Source of the DNA: Perognathus longimembris pacificus
Taxonomy: Eukaryota > Chordata > Mammalia > Rodentia > Heteromyidae
Direction of reading: 5' to 3'
Length of the DNA: 64,000 nt
Assembly: GCF_023159225.1 (NCBI RefSeq)
Contig: NC_063169.1
Location: 57,375,934-57,439,933, forward strand
The position numbers and the translations under genes were made by a program. Position 1 is the first letter of the stretch. Every line of letters begins with the position of its first letter. Under the pieces are notes generated by a model. That model had not been told where the DNA came from. It did not search any database and was given only the letters and a program-made list of their open reading frames with translations. Positions 1-10,765 of this stretch are shown here, in pieces.

Positions 1-650
1 CATTTGTCTCATAGACTTATATGACATTATGTAGAATGTTACACGGTCTAATTAGGGAAGATCAGTACCTTCTTTGTTAAGAAATAGGTTATAGCTACAA
101 GAGTATATGAATAGGTAACAACTTAAACAATATACTTTATATCTCCAAGTGTACATGAAATGCTGCTTCCTGCATACTTAAGGTGTGGGAAAAGGAGGCA
201 GACTATGAAAGTTGCCCTTTATTTTTTTCCTACGAAAACCACTCTCACGCACTCATGACTTAGAATCCTATTATTGATATCTGAAGTTGGTCCTAGAATA
301 ATAAAGATTTTGAAGCTTGGATAAAATAATAACATAATGAAATAATGTGGACATCCTAAAATATAAAACTATGAATAAGAAAATTAGTCATTTATAAATC
401 ACTTAAAATAAAGCAAAACAAAAAGGTATGGTTAAGCAGATAATTGTTGTAACTGACTGAAGTGGGTGATATTCTTTTTCTTTGAATATTATTTTCAGTA
501 TCTTCTGAATAGTACTTTTTTCATCTTTATTCTGTTAAGATTTTCCAAAAAAGAGGAGCCTTTGATTTTGCAGAATATTTCACTTTTATGGAGTACAGAA
601 AAAAAGTTAGTATTCTTGATATGTCAGATTTGATCATAAGACAGAAGTGT

Positions 651-674
651 ATGCTATCAGTACACTGATAGCAT
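651..674. repeat. perfect 10-bp inverted repeat, 4-nt loop
   Basis: The arm atgctatcag (651-660), loop taca and arm ctgatagcat (665-674) form a perfect hairpin-capable palindrome. No function can be assigned from sequence. Confidence 0.85.
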
Positions 675-835
675 GTTTCATTTCTTATGAGACCACATTT
701 CGATTCAAAATTATTAAACCATTTTTGCATTCACTGTCTTAGTAAATAATGATAAAATTTTCACTTTTATGCATTATTTGAGCATACTGAAAACTATTTT
801 TGAGGCTATATGTTAAGTTGAAAGATTGGTTTTAT

Positions 836-886
836 ATATATACATATATATACACACATATGTATGTATATATATACATATATATG
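836..886. repeat. TA/CATA-rich microsatellite
   Basis: Alternating tatata, catata and tgtatg units run about 50 bp. It is simple-sequence DNA and self-complementary. Confidence 0.85.
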
Positions 887-1080
887 AAAAATAAAAAGGA
901 AAGTAAAATCTGAAACCTAGAAAACGTTTTGCTAGTCATCTAAAGTATTCACTCGCTTTTCATTCCTTTGGTCAACTGTGTTTTTATCAGAAGCAGAGGA
1001 TGCATGACCGAACAAGAATGACTTACACCTACCTTTTATATGTCTATATAACATATCATGAAATGGAAACATGTTTGTGG

Positions 1081-1320
1081 GGGGGGAAGGAAGGGAGGCA
1101 CAGGAATAAAGGGAGAAAAAGTGACCAAATGGGGTCATTGTATTCAATGTACATTATGTAAAATGTAAACTATGTAACTTGTGGGTACTGATTGGAAGGG
1201 GAATAGGAAGAACAGAGGAAAGAGTAACATTGACCAAGAAGCTTCCTACTCACAACCTGACTTATGAAATTGTAACACATTTGAGCAGCTACTTAGTAAT
1301 AATAAAATAAGGTAAAAATG
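1081..1320 (+). mobile_element. L1 3'-end fragment (old)
   Basis: A G-run and purine-rich start is followed by text ending in a 'gaaattgtaacacatttgagcagctacttagtaataataaaataag' type tail. The same layout recurs at 3780-3913, 20280-20560 and 59680-59960, where it ends L1 copies. It is assigned to the 3' untranslated end of a diverged LINE-1 by comparison inside this window; the subfamily is not determined. Confidence 0.45.
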
Positions 1321-3779
1321 AATCTTTATATTAGGACTGTGGTCTTTGTCTTTAAGGGAAGTACAAAGAAAGTAACAAGTTTCAAAATGAACTACCTACT
1401 TCTGCCATCCCCCCCCCAGCCAATTTCTATCACATATATGATATATTATATATGATGCAATCACTAGTAAGCCAGAGAGACTTTGCAGGGGACTGGCAAT
1501 TCTAACTGCACACAATAATCACATACACTTTATACCTTTGAGGATTTAGTGTGAATGTGCCTTTTAGCTTAACTTTGCTACAAGTTCTATTCATTTCTAT
1601 GGGTTGGTTGGACAAAAATGATGAAGGGCTATGTTTAAGTCTGGTTTTATATTTTTTATCACCATGGGCAAACACTTAAGTTCTATCTTCCACACCACAG
1701 GTGTGTGAATACTGAGAATAACTGTTCTTCTTTACTCTTATGATCTTGTTAGTCTTGTCTTTACTTGACCATGGGGGTAACATGTGCTCAATGAACTAAT
1801 GCAGAAAGAAGTAGAACTTGAAGTGATTGGACCTAAAACAACATACATAGGTGTATATATCTCTGTGTGACTGCATGTGTGTGAGAGAGAGAAAGAGAGA
1901 GAGAGGAGAAGCAGAAAGAGAGAATGAGAAAAGAAAGAGGTGAATAACATAAATCTAAATTCTGGGTGACATTGAAGTATTCTTCACCATAGTCCATAAT
2001 ATAGCATCTTAAATTAAAAAGTTGCATGTGATAGGAAAGATAAAATAGCCAGATTTCTCAGGGTGGATATACTGAAAGTTAAGTAGGCAAGATGTCCATA
2101 ATATGTAGGGGACAGTACAGTTTATATGAATACGGTTTCTCTCCCAGTGAAAGCAGCTTTGATACGCTCATGCTATAAAAGGCTATACAGTTTGACAAAC
2201 AGTTTAAGAGGCACAGAAAGGCTACGAAACCAGTAGAGGAAATGGAAATGTAATGAGGAGTTGAAGCAGAGCATACATTAGCAGCAGTCAGAACTGACAC
2301 TAATTGCATTATCTTACTTATTTCTGTATTAATTAGAAGGTGAAACAGAATCTGTGATACACGTTCAAAAGTGTCCTAGCTACACAAACTACTTACCAAT
2401 GCTGTTAAACAACCACTCATGCTGAGCACAGTGCAAGTATCATGTCTGTCATCACAGAGCTCTGAGGAGTGTTTCTTATTCCTGTTTCGTATTCCCTATC
2501 TCTGTTACAGAAATCAATGATTTGCTCTTACCCTTCAGAAGGGAAAAACTCAGACAATTATTCTTTTAGGTACTGTCCCTTATTACTTTATTGGGAGTAA
2601 AGTCACACACTTTATGTGATATGTCTGCCTTTTATACCTGGAGAAGGAAGATTGACAGAAATAATATTTTTGAGAATTTAACTGCATTTTTGTATTTTCT
2701 TACTAATAAAAAATCCTAGAACTTTTCCTCCAAATACCAAACCATAAGTTAATATGAAGGAAAGTCACCAAGTACAGTACTAGAAAGAGATGTCATGTCA
2801 TGCAGATTCATAAAATGTCATTCTTTACCAGCTTCCCAAGGGCCACGAAGCACAAGGAACTTGAGGGCTTGGTCAACATAAGTGGGGTAACAGTGTGGAC
2901 ACAGGCTCCAAGGGAATTAGAGGAGAAATGGGAGACAGCTACCTGTGATCAGACAGTGATGAATATTCAGAGACCCAATCAATAGTTGTTGAGGAAAAGA
3001 TTTCCCCAAATTTAGAAATTGCTTTAAAATGATCACTTAGCATGCTTGTAAAAGGTGTTCAAGGTAAATACAATTATTTACAAAAATTAAAAGAGGCAAT
3101 TTAAATAAGTAAATTGAATGAATCACTGGCACCTGAGTATATGACCGAGCGCTCTCTCTCCCTCCCTCTCTCTCTCTCTCTTTCATTTATTGTTTCTATT
3201 TTCCTTGGCCTCTCTTCATGTACTGCAAAGTATGTCTTTGAAATTATAATTGCAGATGAAGCTAATAATAACATGTTTTCCTGAAGCTGTTTCTACCAAA
3301 GTGTAAAATTCCACATAGGCCTGCCCTGTTAGAGTCAGAGAAAGCCAAAAATAATCAAAATGACACAAAAGATAACAGCACTTCTTTCAAATTTGCATAT
3401 TCTGGAAGAGTCTAAATGATTTTTACATGTCTTCTGGTTGGGCAGATAGATTTGTAGATTTTATATGCATTATAGAGCAAAGCTACATACCTAATTCTAC
3501 TTTGATAGGAGCACTCCTTGCCCTTTCTAGTATTATATAGAGTGTTTGTAATTTTCTGGTATTATATAGTGTTCGGCATTTTATTAAGTTACAGACTAGG
3601 GGATATTTGTGAATAATTCTTTGACAAGTATCCAACTGTTTTAGAAATTACTAAAATTCCCTATACATAGATAAAACATTGAGAAAATATTGATAAATAA
3701 GCACTTAATGAAACCATTAAGAAAACTACGTAGAACTTAAATTATTTAGTTATTTAGTTACCTTTATTTATTTTTATAT
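1321..3779. other. intergenic DNA, no gene seen
   Basis: This is unique-looking AT-rich DNA. It includes a (GA)n purine tract at about 1884-1921 and a (CT)n tract at about 3153-3182. A faint MIR-like stretch at about 2400-2530 is too diverged to call. No splice-bounded coding exon is visible. Confidence 0.55.
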
Positions 3780-3913
3780 ATCAGAACAGGAGGGGGAAAT
3801 TTGAGGACAATGAAAAAAGTGATGCCATAAACCAAGAAGCATTGTAATCATAATCTGACTTACAGAATTGTAACCCCATTGTACAACTACTTAATAATAA
3901 TAAATATAGTTTA
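3780..3913 (+). mobile_element. L1 3'-end fragment (old)
   Basis: It starts with 'agaacaggagggggaaatttg' type purine text and ends in 'gtacaactacttaataataataaa', the same tail layout as 1081-1320 and 20280-20560. This is a diverged LINE-1 3' terminus. A B1-dID-like SINE follows directly. Confidence 0.45.
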
Positions 3914-4139
3914 AAGCGAGGTGCTGGTGGCTCATGGCTATAATCTAAGCTACTCAGGAGGCTGTGTTCTGATGATGGAGGTATGAAGCCAACTTAGGCA
4001 AAAAAGGCTATGAGATTCTCATAACCATTAAAAAGTCAGTATCAAAGGTCTGGCTCAAGTGATAGAGTGCTAGCCTTGAATAAAAACCTCAGGGGCAATG
4101 CCTAGGTCCCCAGTTCAAGCCCAGGACCAGCACACAAAA
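3914..4139 (+). mobile_element. dimeric SINE, B1-dID type
   Basis: The left half reads like a 7SL/B1 monomer ('ggtggctcatggctataat', 'actcaggaggctg'). The right half is an ID-like tRNA-derived monomer ('ctggctcaagtgatagagtg', 'cagttcaagcccaggaccagc'). This composition matches the B1-dID class of rodent dimeric SINE. The copy is diverged and no target-site duplication was identified. Confidence 0.7.
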
Positions 4140-5095
4140 TGATTTCAGAGATCAGAGAATGAGAAAAGATTTTTCAAAATTCTGATGCGCTGAATGGAAA
4201 ACAAATACTAAAGAGTCTTATTAAATCCCTTAAAGAAATTAAGTCAATTTGGTGTAATCATTACCAGCAGCAAAGAGTGTCAGCTTAATCAGAATGGGTG
4301 CCAGATGCAAGCACCTGGCATGGTTATAATATTGTGCTTCCATGAAAAAATTAGGCTTCATAATTGTTCTATTATCTAGGTGCTATCAGTGTACGTTGAG
4401 AGTTAAAATTACTTTCCAATTTTATCATTTATATTCCGATTTTCTTATATCATATTGGAGGTCAACTCAATTTTTAAATTTTTTATGATTCACCATCTGC
4501 GTTTTCAATTAGATAAGTATTTCAAGAATTTTTGTTAATTATTTTATTATTCAGTATAGGTACTTTGAAATTTTAGCATAAAAGACTAAAGGTATTTAGG
4601 TACTGTATCAATATGTATGGTAAGATAAAAATAGAAATCCATCACAATTTTCTAAGTAGTTACTTAGCTTTATTTATTGATCAGTTTATTTTTGTTTACT
4701 GTTACCTTGAAAGCAATCTTGCTTGTTGACTAAATCCCCATATGAATTAGTACTCTCATTGGGTTTCATTGATCTGATTTTATTAGTCTCTATGAGTTAA
4801 ATTTTGTAAGTCTAACTTCATAATAGCTCTTCTTTGCCAACATTTACTTATTCCTTTTTGTTTAGTTTTGTACATTTAATATTTTAAATGTTTCTATACC
4901 CTTTCTGTTTCAAAAGAAACATAGGTGTCACTTTATTTGCCACTGGTAAAAAAAAACTAATGAGAAGATCATAATATTTAGAAAATTTCATGTGCATTTG
5001 ATTTTATCCATTAAACAGTCCTAAATCTACAACGATAACCCAGAGATCATTAGCAAAAGTTTAAATTAAAAAAAAAGAAATGCTCTTTTTTCTAT
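4140..5095. other. intergenic DNA, no gene seen
   Basis: AT-rich sequence with no recognisable gene. The right part (about 4680-5090) may be the start of the antisense L1 that is clearer after 5096, but similarity by eye is weak. Confidence 0.5.
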
Positions 5096-5475
5096 ATGAC
5101 TCCTGTATTTTAAATTTCCAATAGCAATATATGACAGTTTTAGTTTCTTTACATTCTGCAACAGTTTGATGCTAGCCATCTTAATTATGATCTCTTGAAT
5201 TTATATACATATGATATATAGTGAATATATTATATATAAGGTGGTTTTATTTTGTATTTCTTGGTTATTAATGACATTGAGTGTGTTATGTATACTTAAA
5301 GGTCATTTGTAAAGTTTCTTTTGAGAGTGTTATTTAAAACATTTTTCCTATATTTAATTGGAATTTTTAATTTGTCATAGCATTGTAGAATTTTATCATA
5401 TATTCTAGATACCAATTGTCTTACAGTTACCACTTTTACAAATATTACAACCCTGATGTGATCTATGTATTCTTC
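5096..5475 (-). mobile_element. old L1 fragment, antisense
   Basis: The text runs 'tttacattctgcaacagttt', 'gctagccatcttaattatg', 'cattgagtgtgttatgtata', 'tctagataccaattgtctta'. It follows the order of antisense LINE-1 ORF2 3' sequence (compare 53760-54080 in this window). It is highly diverged and non-coding. Confidence 0.5.
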
Positions 5476-6601
5476 TTAACAATGCCTTTTGAGAAATATA
5501 AGGGTGTACATATTTTTAAAAAAAAACAACTCTATCAATTTAACATGCAGAACAAAAAATAAACAATCAGTGTTATTTTTAGATCATGGTATTTTAGAGT
5601 GTCTTGATAGCCAAGAACATAAAACAATACTTCCATATCTCTGTAGTCTAACAATTAGAAAAGGATTTTAAAAGAAAAGAGACTTGAACTCTGTCTCATA
5701 CATTCCTAAAAAACTCTGAACTTGTTCAAACTAAACGTTTTTACTAGAAAATATGGTGAAACATGATTTTCTGATATGATACCCTGTCCATGCAAGTTTA
5801 CAAAAGAAAATAATCTTCCATGTATTATGCATGAAAAGATACAAAAAATCTTAAAACCTTATGAGAGTGGAGTTCTACTTTGATTTTGATTAGCGCTGTT
5901 TTTAAGTGCTAGCTCTTGATAATATGCTTGACATAGTCAACAATACCACTTCAATGTGAAGAAACAGTTGACTAAAATTATATAAGCCACAGAAAAATAT
6001 TGAGACTAGTGTTATATAATTACAGTTGTCTTGATTATAATATGAGACAATCAAACAAATTGTAAGAGTATCTCTTCTCATTCACACCAGGGGATAATAC
6101 TTAATGATATGATATACTCCTACTGAGGGTATTAACTAATGTCAATGAGGGTTGTGAATTCTTCCCCTGAGAAGACAATTACAAACTAAAAAGCTCTGCA
6201 AATCACTCATACTTGCATGCAAAAATATTAACATAATAAACCATTTTGTAAAGAAATTATTTTTTAAAGCTCCATGCTCTTAAGAAGTGAAAAAAAATGT
6301 AAGAATAAAATAGCAATCTAAGTTGAAGCAGAGATTGAAAAAGCTTATTCACTAAAATAATATTCTCCCTTAACTTGATACCAAAAAATATACAAATAAC
6401 AAAAATTATGTTATGAAGAATATATTATAAAAGAATAGTTCTGCATTCAGAGAAGACTGGATTTCTAAGGCTTGTTTGTGGGTCCTGGAAATGTATGGCA
6501 ATATCCATGCCCATTCATTGATTCCACAAATGTTCATTAGGTATGGACTTTATGTAAGCTAATTTTTGTACATTCTACAAATACAAGAACAGCCAACAAT
6601 T
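5476..6601. other. intergenic DNA, no gene seen
   Basis: AT-rich. A weak L2/MIR-like stretch ('ttccacaaatgttcattagg') sits at about 6520-6560 but is too short to call. No gene is recognised. Confidence 0.5.
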
Positions 6602-6615
6602 AAAAGTTTCTTCCT

Positions 6616-6823
6616 GGGCTGGGAATATGACCTAGTGGAACGAGTGCTCGCCTCCTATATGTGAAGCCCTGGGTTCGATTCCTCAGCACCACATAGATAG
6701 AAAAGGCCAGAAGTGGCGCTGTGGCTCAAGTGGCAGAGTGCTAGCCTTGAGCAAAAAGAAGCCAGCGACAGTGCTCAGGCCCTGAGTTCAAGCCCCACAA
6801 CTGGCAACAAAACAAAACAAAAC
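6616..6823 (+). mobile_element. IDL-Geo dimeric SINE with target-site duplication
   Basis: The left monomer (about 6616-6702) is ID/tRNA-Ala-like, with 'tgggttcgattcctcagc' as the B-box region. The right monomer begins 'ggccagaagtggcgctgtgg' and ends in an (AAAAC)n-like tail. It is flanked by aaaagtttcttcct (6602-6615) and aaaagttttttcct (6824-6837), a 14-bp duplication with one mismatch, which shows L1-type retroposition. The right half also produces a spurious open frame. Confidence 0.9.
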
Positions 6824-6881
6824 AAAAGTTTTTTCCTTCATGGCACTCATTTTATATTAGGAAAAATAATAATTATTGTTA

Positions 6882-7650
6882 TGCCTAGATTTCCGGTCCC
6901 CAAAGACCACCAAGGAGCAGATTCCAATGCCAATGTATGAGAAGCTTTATTGCAAGCTGGAGCCTTGACTCATGACCTTCACCGACGCAGCGGTCGAGAA
7001 TCGAGAGCCCCGACCCTCAGATAGGCAGGGTTTTTAATGTGATTACAACAGGGGCAGGGTATTTCCAATACTTAATTGGATGGCATTTAGCAAGCAAGTC
7101 TTGTCCTATTTCTATTGACCATGTACCCTTTCAGTTATCTATGTTGGCTTTGATATCTGGAATTGGCCTCAATATCAGGGACTGACAGCAGGGGGTTATA
7201 CAGGGGGTAGAGCAAGTCACAAATGGGTTAAGCAAGCCATTTACAGAAGCAGAATTCTGTGATCAGGCTGACCTAGTACCAACTTTATTTTAACAATTGC
7301 CACTATGTTTTCCCATTACCACTACGCAAACATGAGCCGGCTAAAACAATCCACTACTCAATCATAAGTAAACCAACCCAACAGCTATCATGGCATTTCT
7401 AATACTATTATGGTTATTTCTATAATCTATGACTATGATCATTTTTTACTGTCCGTTACCATGGCTGCTACCTAGATACAGAGGGGAACAAGGGCTCCCT
7501 ATATGTTTAAATGTCAAACTACAAGAAACTAGTCTCACGGGTGGGGGTACAGCCCTCTAGCATGGAGTCATCACCAGGGTTTAGAAGCTGTTATAATTTT
7601 AACACTAAAACATGTATTTAGTCTCTCAGGTTCTCAGGTTATCCCTTACA
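6882..7650 (-). mobile_element. solo LTR of an endogenous retrovirus (gamma-like)
   Basis: The 769-bp segment starts TG and ends CA. On the minus strand it reads TGTAAGGGATAACC at the 5' end and AAATCTAGGCA at the 3' end. On that strand a GC-rich R-like region ('GAGGGTCGGGGCTCTCG') is followed by AATAAA (plus-strand tttatt, 6946-6951) and a U5-like end ('GGTGGTCTTTGGGGACC'), the layout of class I retroviral LTRs. No internal retroviral genes or second LTR lie nearby, so it is a solo LTR. A clean 4-6 bp target duplication is not evident: the left flank ends attgtta and the right flank begins ttattaa. Confidence 0.65.
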
Positions 7651-7654
7651 TTAT

Positions 7655-9754
7655 TAATATATCAAATGGTAGTAAGTACTGTAGAGAAAAATAACATAAA
7701 AGGTAGCAACTGTTAGAGAAAGGAAGGGCTTTTTTTTTTCCCCAAGAAGGCCCTATCTATGAGAATTCTCAGAAAATAAGAAAACTAGCTGGTAGCGGGT
7801 GAAAATGGCTCAGGGAAATGGGTATAATGTATACAACCTAAAAAAAATCCAAGGAGGTTAGAGCTCAGTGACATTAGTGAGTTGTAGATGAGGCTGAATT
7901 GTGTGGAATCTATCAGGCTACTATAAACATTTTCCTTACTAAATAAATAAATAAATCACTGTGTGTGCATGTTAAAATAACTCCCAGTTAATTTTCATTT
8001 AGACATTGAATTGAGGAATGTCTTCTGTCATGATTTTATCTGATCTACAAAGTAGTATTTTGTGGGTAGACATATATACACATGCATATGTAAAAATGGA
8101 TGTTATATCTCCTCAGTTCTTTTTTATAGTTTGGATTCTCAGCTGCTGAAGGATGCAAGACTCAAGAAGAAGTCAGAATAAAATCAAATATTTTTATAGA
8201 TTGTGACTCAATAGGTGTATACATTTAAGAAGCCATTTTTTCCTTCCTTCCTAGTAATAAAATCCAAGTGCTCTAAAGAGTAGATTTTGAGAAATACTCT
8301 CCTGTGGAGTGGCCCCTAAAAGGAAGTTTGTTGCATTGCATGTAATTCTGTCTGTTGCCTTATGTGAAAGAAGGAAGGAAGGAAGGAAGGAAGGAAGGAA
8401 GGAAGGAAGGAAGGAAGGAAGGAAGGAAGGAAGGAAGGAAGGAAGGAAGGAAGGAAGGAAAAGAAAGAGGACACGTTTCTCTCTACAATAATGATATTAG
8501 CAGATTTTAGCATGACACAGAAATTGAAGCCGGAAAAAACATATACACTGGTGTGCCATTAACAACTGTTTAAAATGGATAGCTGCCTTCTTGAGCAAGA
8601 CCTAAAGACCATTTTTGGTTTGGAATCAGTGCTACTAGGAGCAAGTCTGCTTCTTCAGGGCTACCCCCTTGCCTCGTTTTCTCTTATATATATATAAGTA
8701 AGAGCCTTAAGAAAACAACATATTCTGCACTAAAAGGTCATATAAATCTATGAACTTCTACAAGGGAGGGCAGATATAAGTTCCCTGTTTGAATCGTGTC
8801 TATCCCTAACAACTAAAACACAACTGGGTTATAGCTTTTAGGCTTCCACCTCCCATAGCTCACCCTCCATACAAGCATGATCCATGGGAAGGGAAAATAC
8901 TAGACCTTTCTGAACTGAAACCTTACTTATATGGACATCCTAAGTTCCCAGAGAGATACTCATCAGGCTCAACTTGTAACAAGCTAAAATTCTCATAGTC
9001 ACTACCATGCTCCTGGTAGAAAAACTTTTATAGAGATTACAGAATTTAGTGAACAAAAAATCCAAGTTTTGATAACAATGCACAGTGACAAACTCTTGAT
9101 TTCGTGCCATAAAAAACATTTGTATGATAGGCACTATCTCTGAAAATAATTTTCAGCTGATCAGGTAGACAATAGGAAACTAAAACCAAACAATATTTTT
9201 TACTTAGCAGAGTACCATATTAAGGAGGTAAATACTGTCTTTTATATCCTAAAAACATCTTTTCATATGTAGAAATTTTCTCTCTCTGATTGCAGCTTTC
9301 GCTACAATCCTCCCTTTCTAACTCACATATGTGTGTATGTGTGGACACAACATGAAATAAGAACTCTTAGGTTCAAATTAAAGTTATACTGTTTCTTACA
9401 TGTGCAATATTTAGTAAATTGCTCCATGGACCAATTTTGTTTTCTCATTATAAAGCACCAATGTAAATTCTTAACTCATAGGATAAAAAAGAAATGAGAG
9501 GGGGGTTGTGAAATATGCCTAACTTGCCCAGAATTTGGTGCACAACAAATACTTAGAAATGTAGCTGTATCAAAATCTAAATGTTCAGGCTACCCAGAAT
9601 CCTTCACTTTACTTCTGCACTCACAAATCAGAATTTACAATGATGCTAACATAAGTGCACTGCTTCAGTACTCCCCTATTGGTTACAGATGCAATAGCAG
9701 ATAATGATCCATGAAGCCCTGACACGTACCTGGTGTGGGGTCCGTTCCAGGAGA
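7655..9754. other. intergenic DNA, no gene seen
   Basis: Unique-looking AT-rich DNA interrupted by the (GGAA)n array at 8367-8468. No exon, RNA gene or clear transposon was recognised. Confidence 0.55.
8367..8468. repeat. (GGAA)n tetranucleotide microsatellite
   Basis: About 22-24 uninterrupted GGAA units run to 8460 and end in aagaaagagg. The array is nearly perfect, implying recent expansion. It explains the open frames rich in Lys/Gly/Arg/Glu and in Pro/Ser that cover it on the two strands, which are not genes. Confidence 0.97.
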
Positions 9755-9871
9755 AATCATTTCATAAGTGTTACAGGTCGGAATAGGCATAATAGCAAAT
9801 GCTATGACCCACACACTGTTCTAAGTGCATTACTTGGATGGATGTACTTAATCCATACAATTGGCTCACAG

Positions 9872-9872
<1 letters not shown>
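9755..9872 (+). mobile_element. MIR SINE fragment
   Basis: The order 'cacacactgttctaagtgca', 'ttacttggatggatgtactt', 'aatccatacaattggctca' follows the central MIR core (consensus-like 'cactgttctaagtgctttac...ttaatcctcacaa'). It is an ancient, highly diverged copy. Confidence 0.5.

Positions 9873-9874
<2 letters not shown>

Positions 9875-9924
<50 letters not shown>
9875..9924. repeat. (CA)n microsatellite
   Basis: About 24 uninterrupted CA units. Confidence 0.97.
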
Positions 9925-9925
<1 letters not shown>

Positions 9926-10595
9926 TATTCTGTGCCTAAGGCACAGGCAACAAAGAGAGTAAAACCCCCTGTGTTTTAGAAATGCTTTTAAAATAATGAG
10001 AAGCTTGACTTGTGCAGCTATTCTTTACATCTCCTTCCCTCCAATTCATTATAAGAATACAGGACTCTCTCCAAATCCAGGATGCAGAATTCCCTAGAAA
10101 TGGTCCAGGTGGCTGGCTATAGGAGAAGTACTTAAGAGCTAGAACCATGAACTTCTGCAGCTAAAAAAAATAGAGGAAAGGTCAGCTTAACTTAATCACA
10201 CAACTATTAATCAAAACAACGTTTCTGTAAATCACTGGGGTTTGTAAAAGATAATAGAAATTTTCTTCCTTTCACATTTGACTCTTTCTTGCTTCATTGT
10301 GTACTCTAAATCAAGGACTGCTTTTTTTTTTTTTTTTTGGTACATTGATGCCTGCTACAGTCATTACTCAAATTCGATGAAGTGGTTGAGTATTGAGTTC
10401 TAATTTTCAGATGTCAAGAAAAAGACAGAAGACAGGCTCTTGTGAAAAGTATTCGTTGGTGTCTGATGACACCTTCACCTTTGCAGTAGCTGTGCCTTTT
10501 ATTGAACCTTTATCTTCCCGCTAAATGTGTTGCTGTATTATTAATGTTTGTAGGATTTAAACTTCTTTGCTTTTAAAGAACGTTAATTTTTCAAG
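9925..10595. other. intergenic DNA, no gene seen
   Basis: A poly(T) run at about 10322-10339 may be the tail of an unrecognised antisense retroposon. Otherwise no feature was recognised. Confidence 0.5.
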
Positions 10596-10765
10596 TTTTT
10601 TGGTTAATTAATTTATTTATTGTCAAAGTGATGTACAGATCCCCCATCAGGGAAACAAAAAAAGAAAAGAAAATAGTGATGTACAGAGGGGTTACTGTTT
10701 CATACATAAGATAGTGAGTACATTTATTATCAAACTTGTTACCTCCTCCCTCATTTACTTTTTGG
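10596..10765 (-). mobile_element. L1 3'-end fragment, antisense
   Basis: 'tttattgtcaaagtgatgta' followed by 'gaggggttactgtttcatac' and 'ttgttacctcctccctcatt' is the reverse complement of the young L1 3' end seen at 18060-18158. The motif agtgatgtacag occurs twice (about 10627 and 10675) around an A-rich insert, so the copy carries a local duplication or insertion. Confidence 0.75.

Larger units (their letters stand above)
1..1080. other. AT-rich intergenic DNA, no gene seen
   Basis: No coding, RNA-gene or clear transposon signature is visible. The stretch contains a perfect short inverted repeat (651-674) and a TA/CATA microsatellite (836-886), listed separately. Short open frames here have no recognisable protein similarity and look like chance. 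Confidence 0.6.

Noticed and set aside
6882..7650. Intact endogenous retrovirus
   Set aside because: Only one LTR-like unit is present; no gag, pol or env frames lie on either side.
8309..8513. Lys/Gly/Arg- and Pro/Ser-repeat open frames on both strands
   Set aside because: They are the (GGAA)n microsatellite read in two frames.
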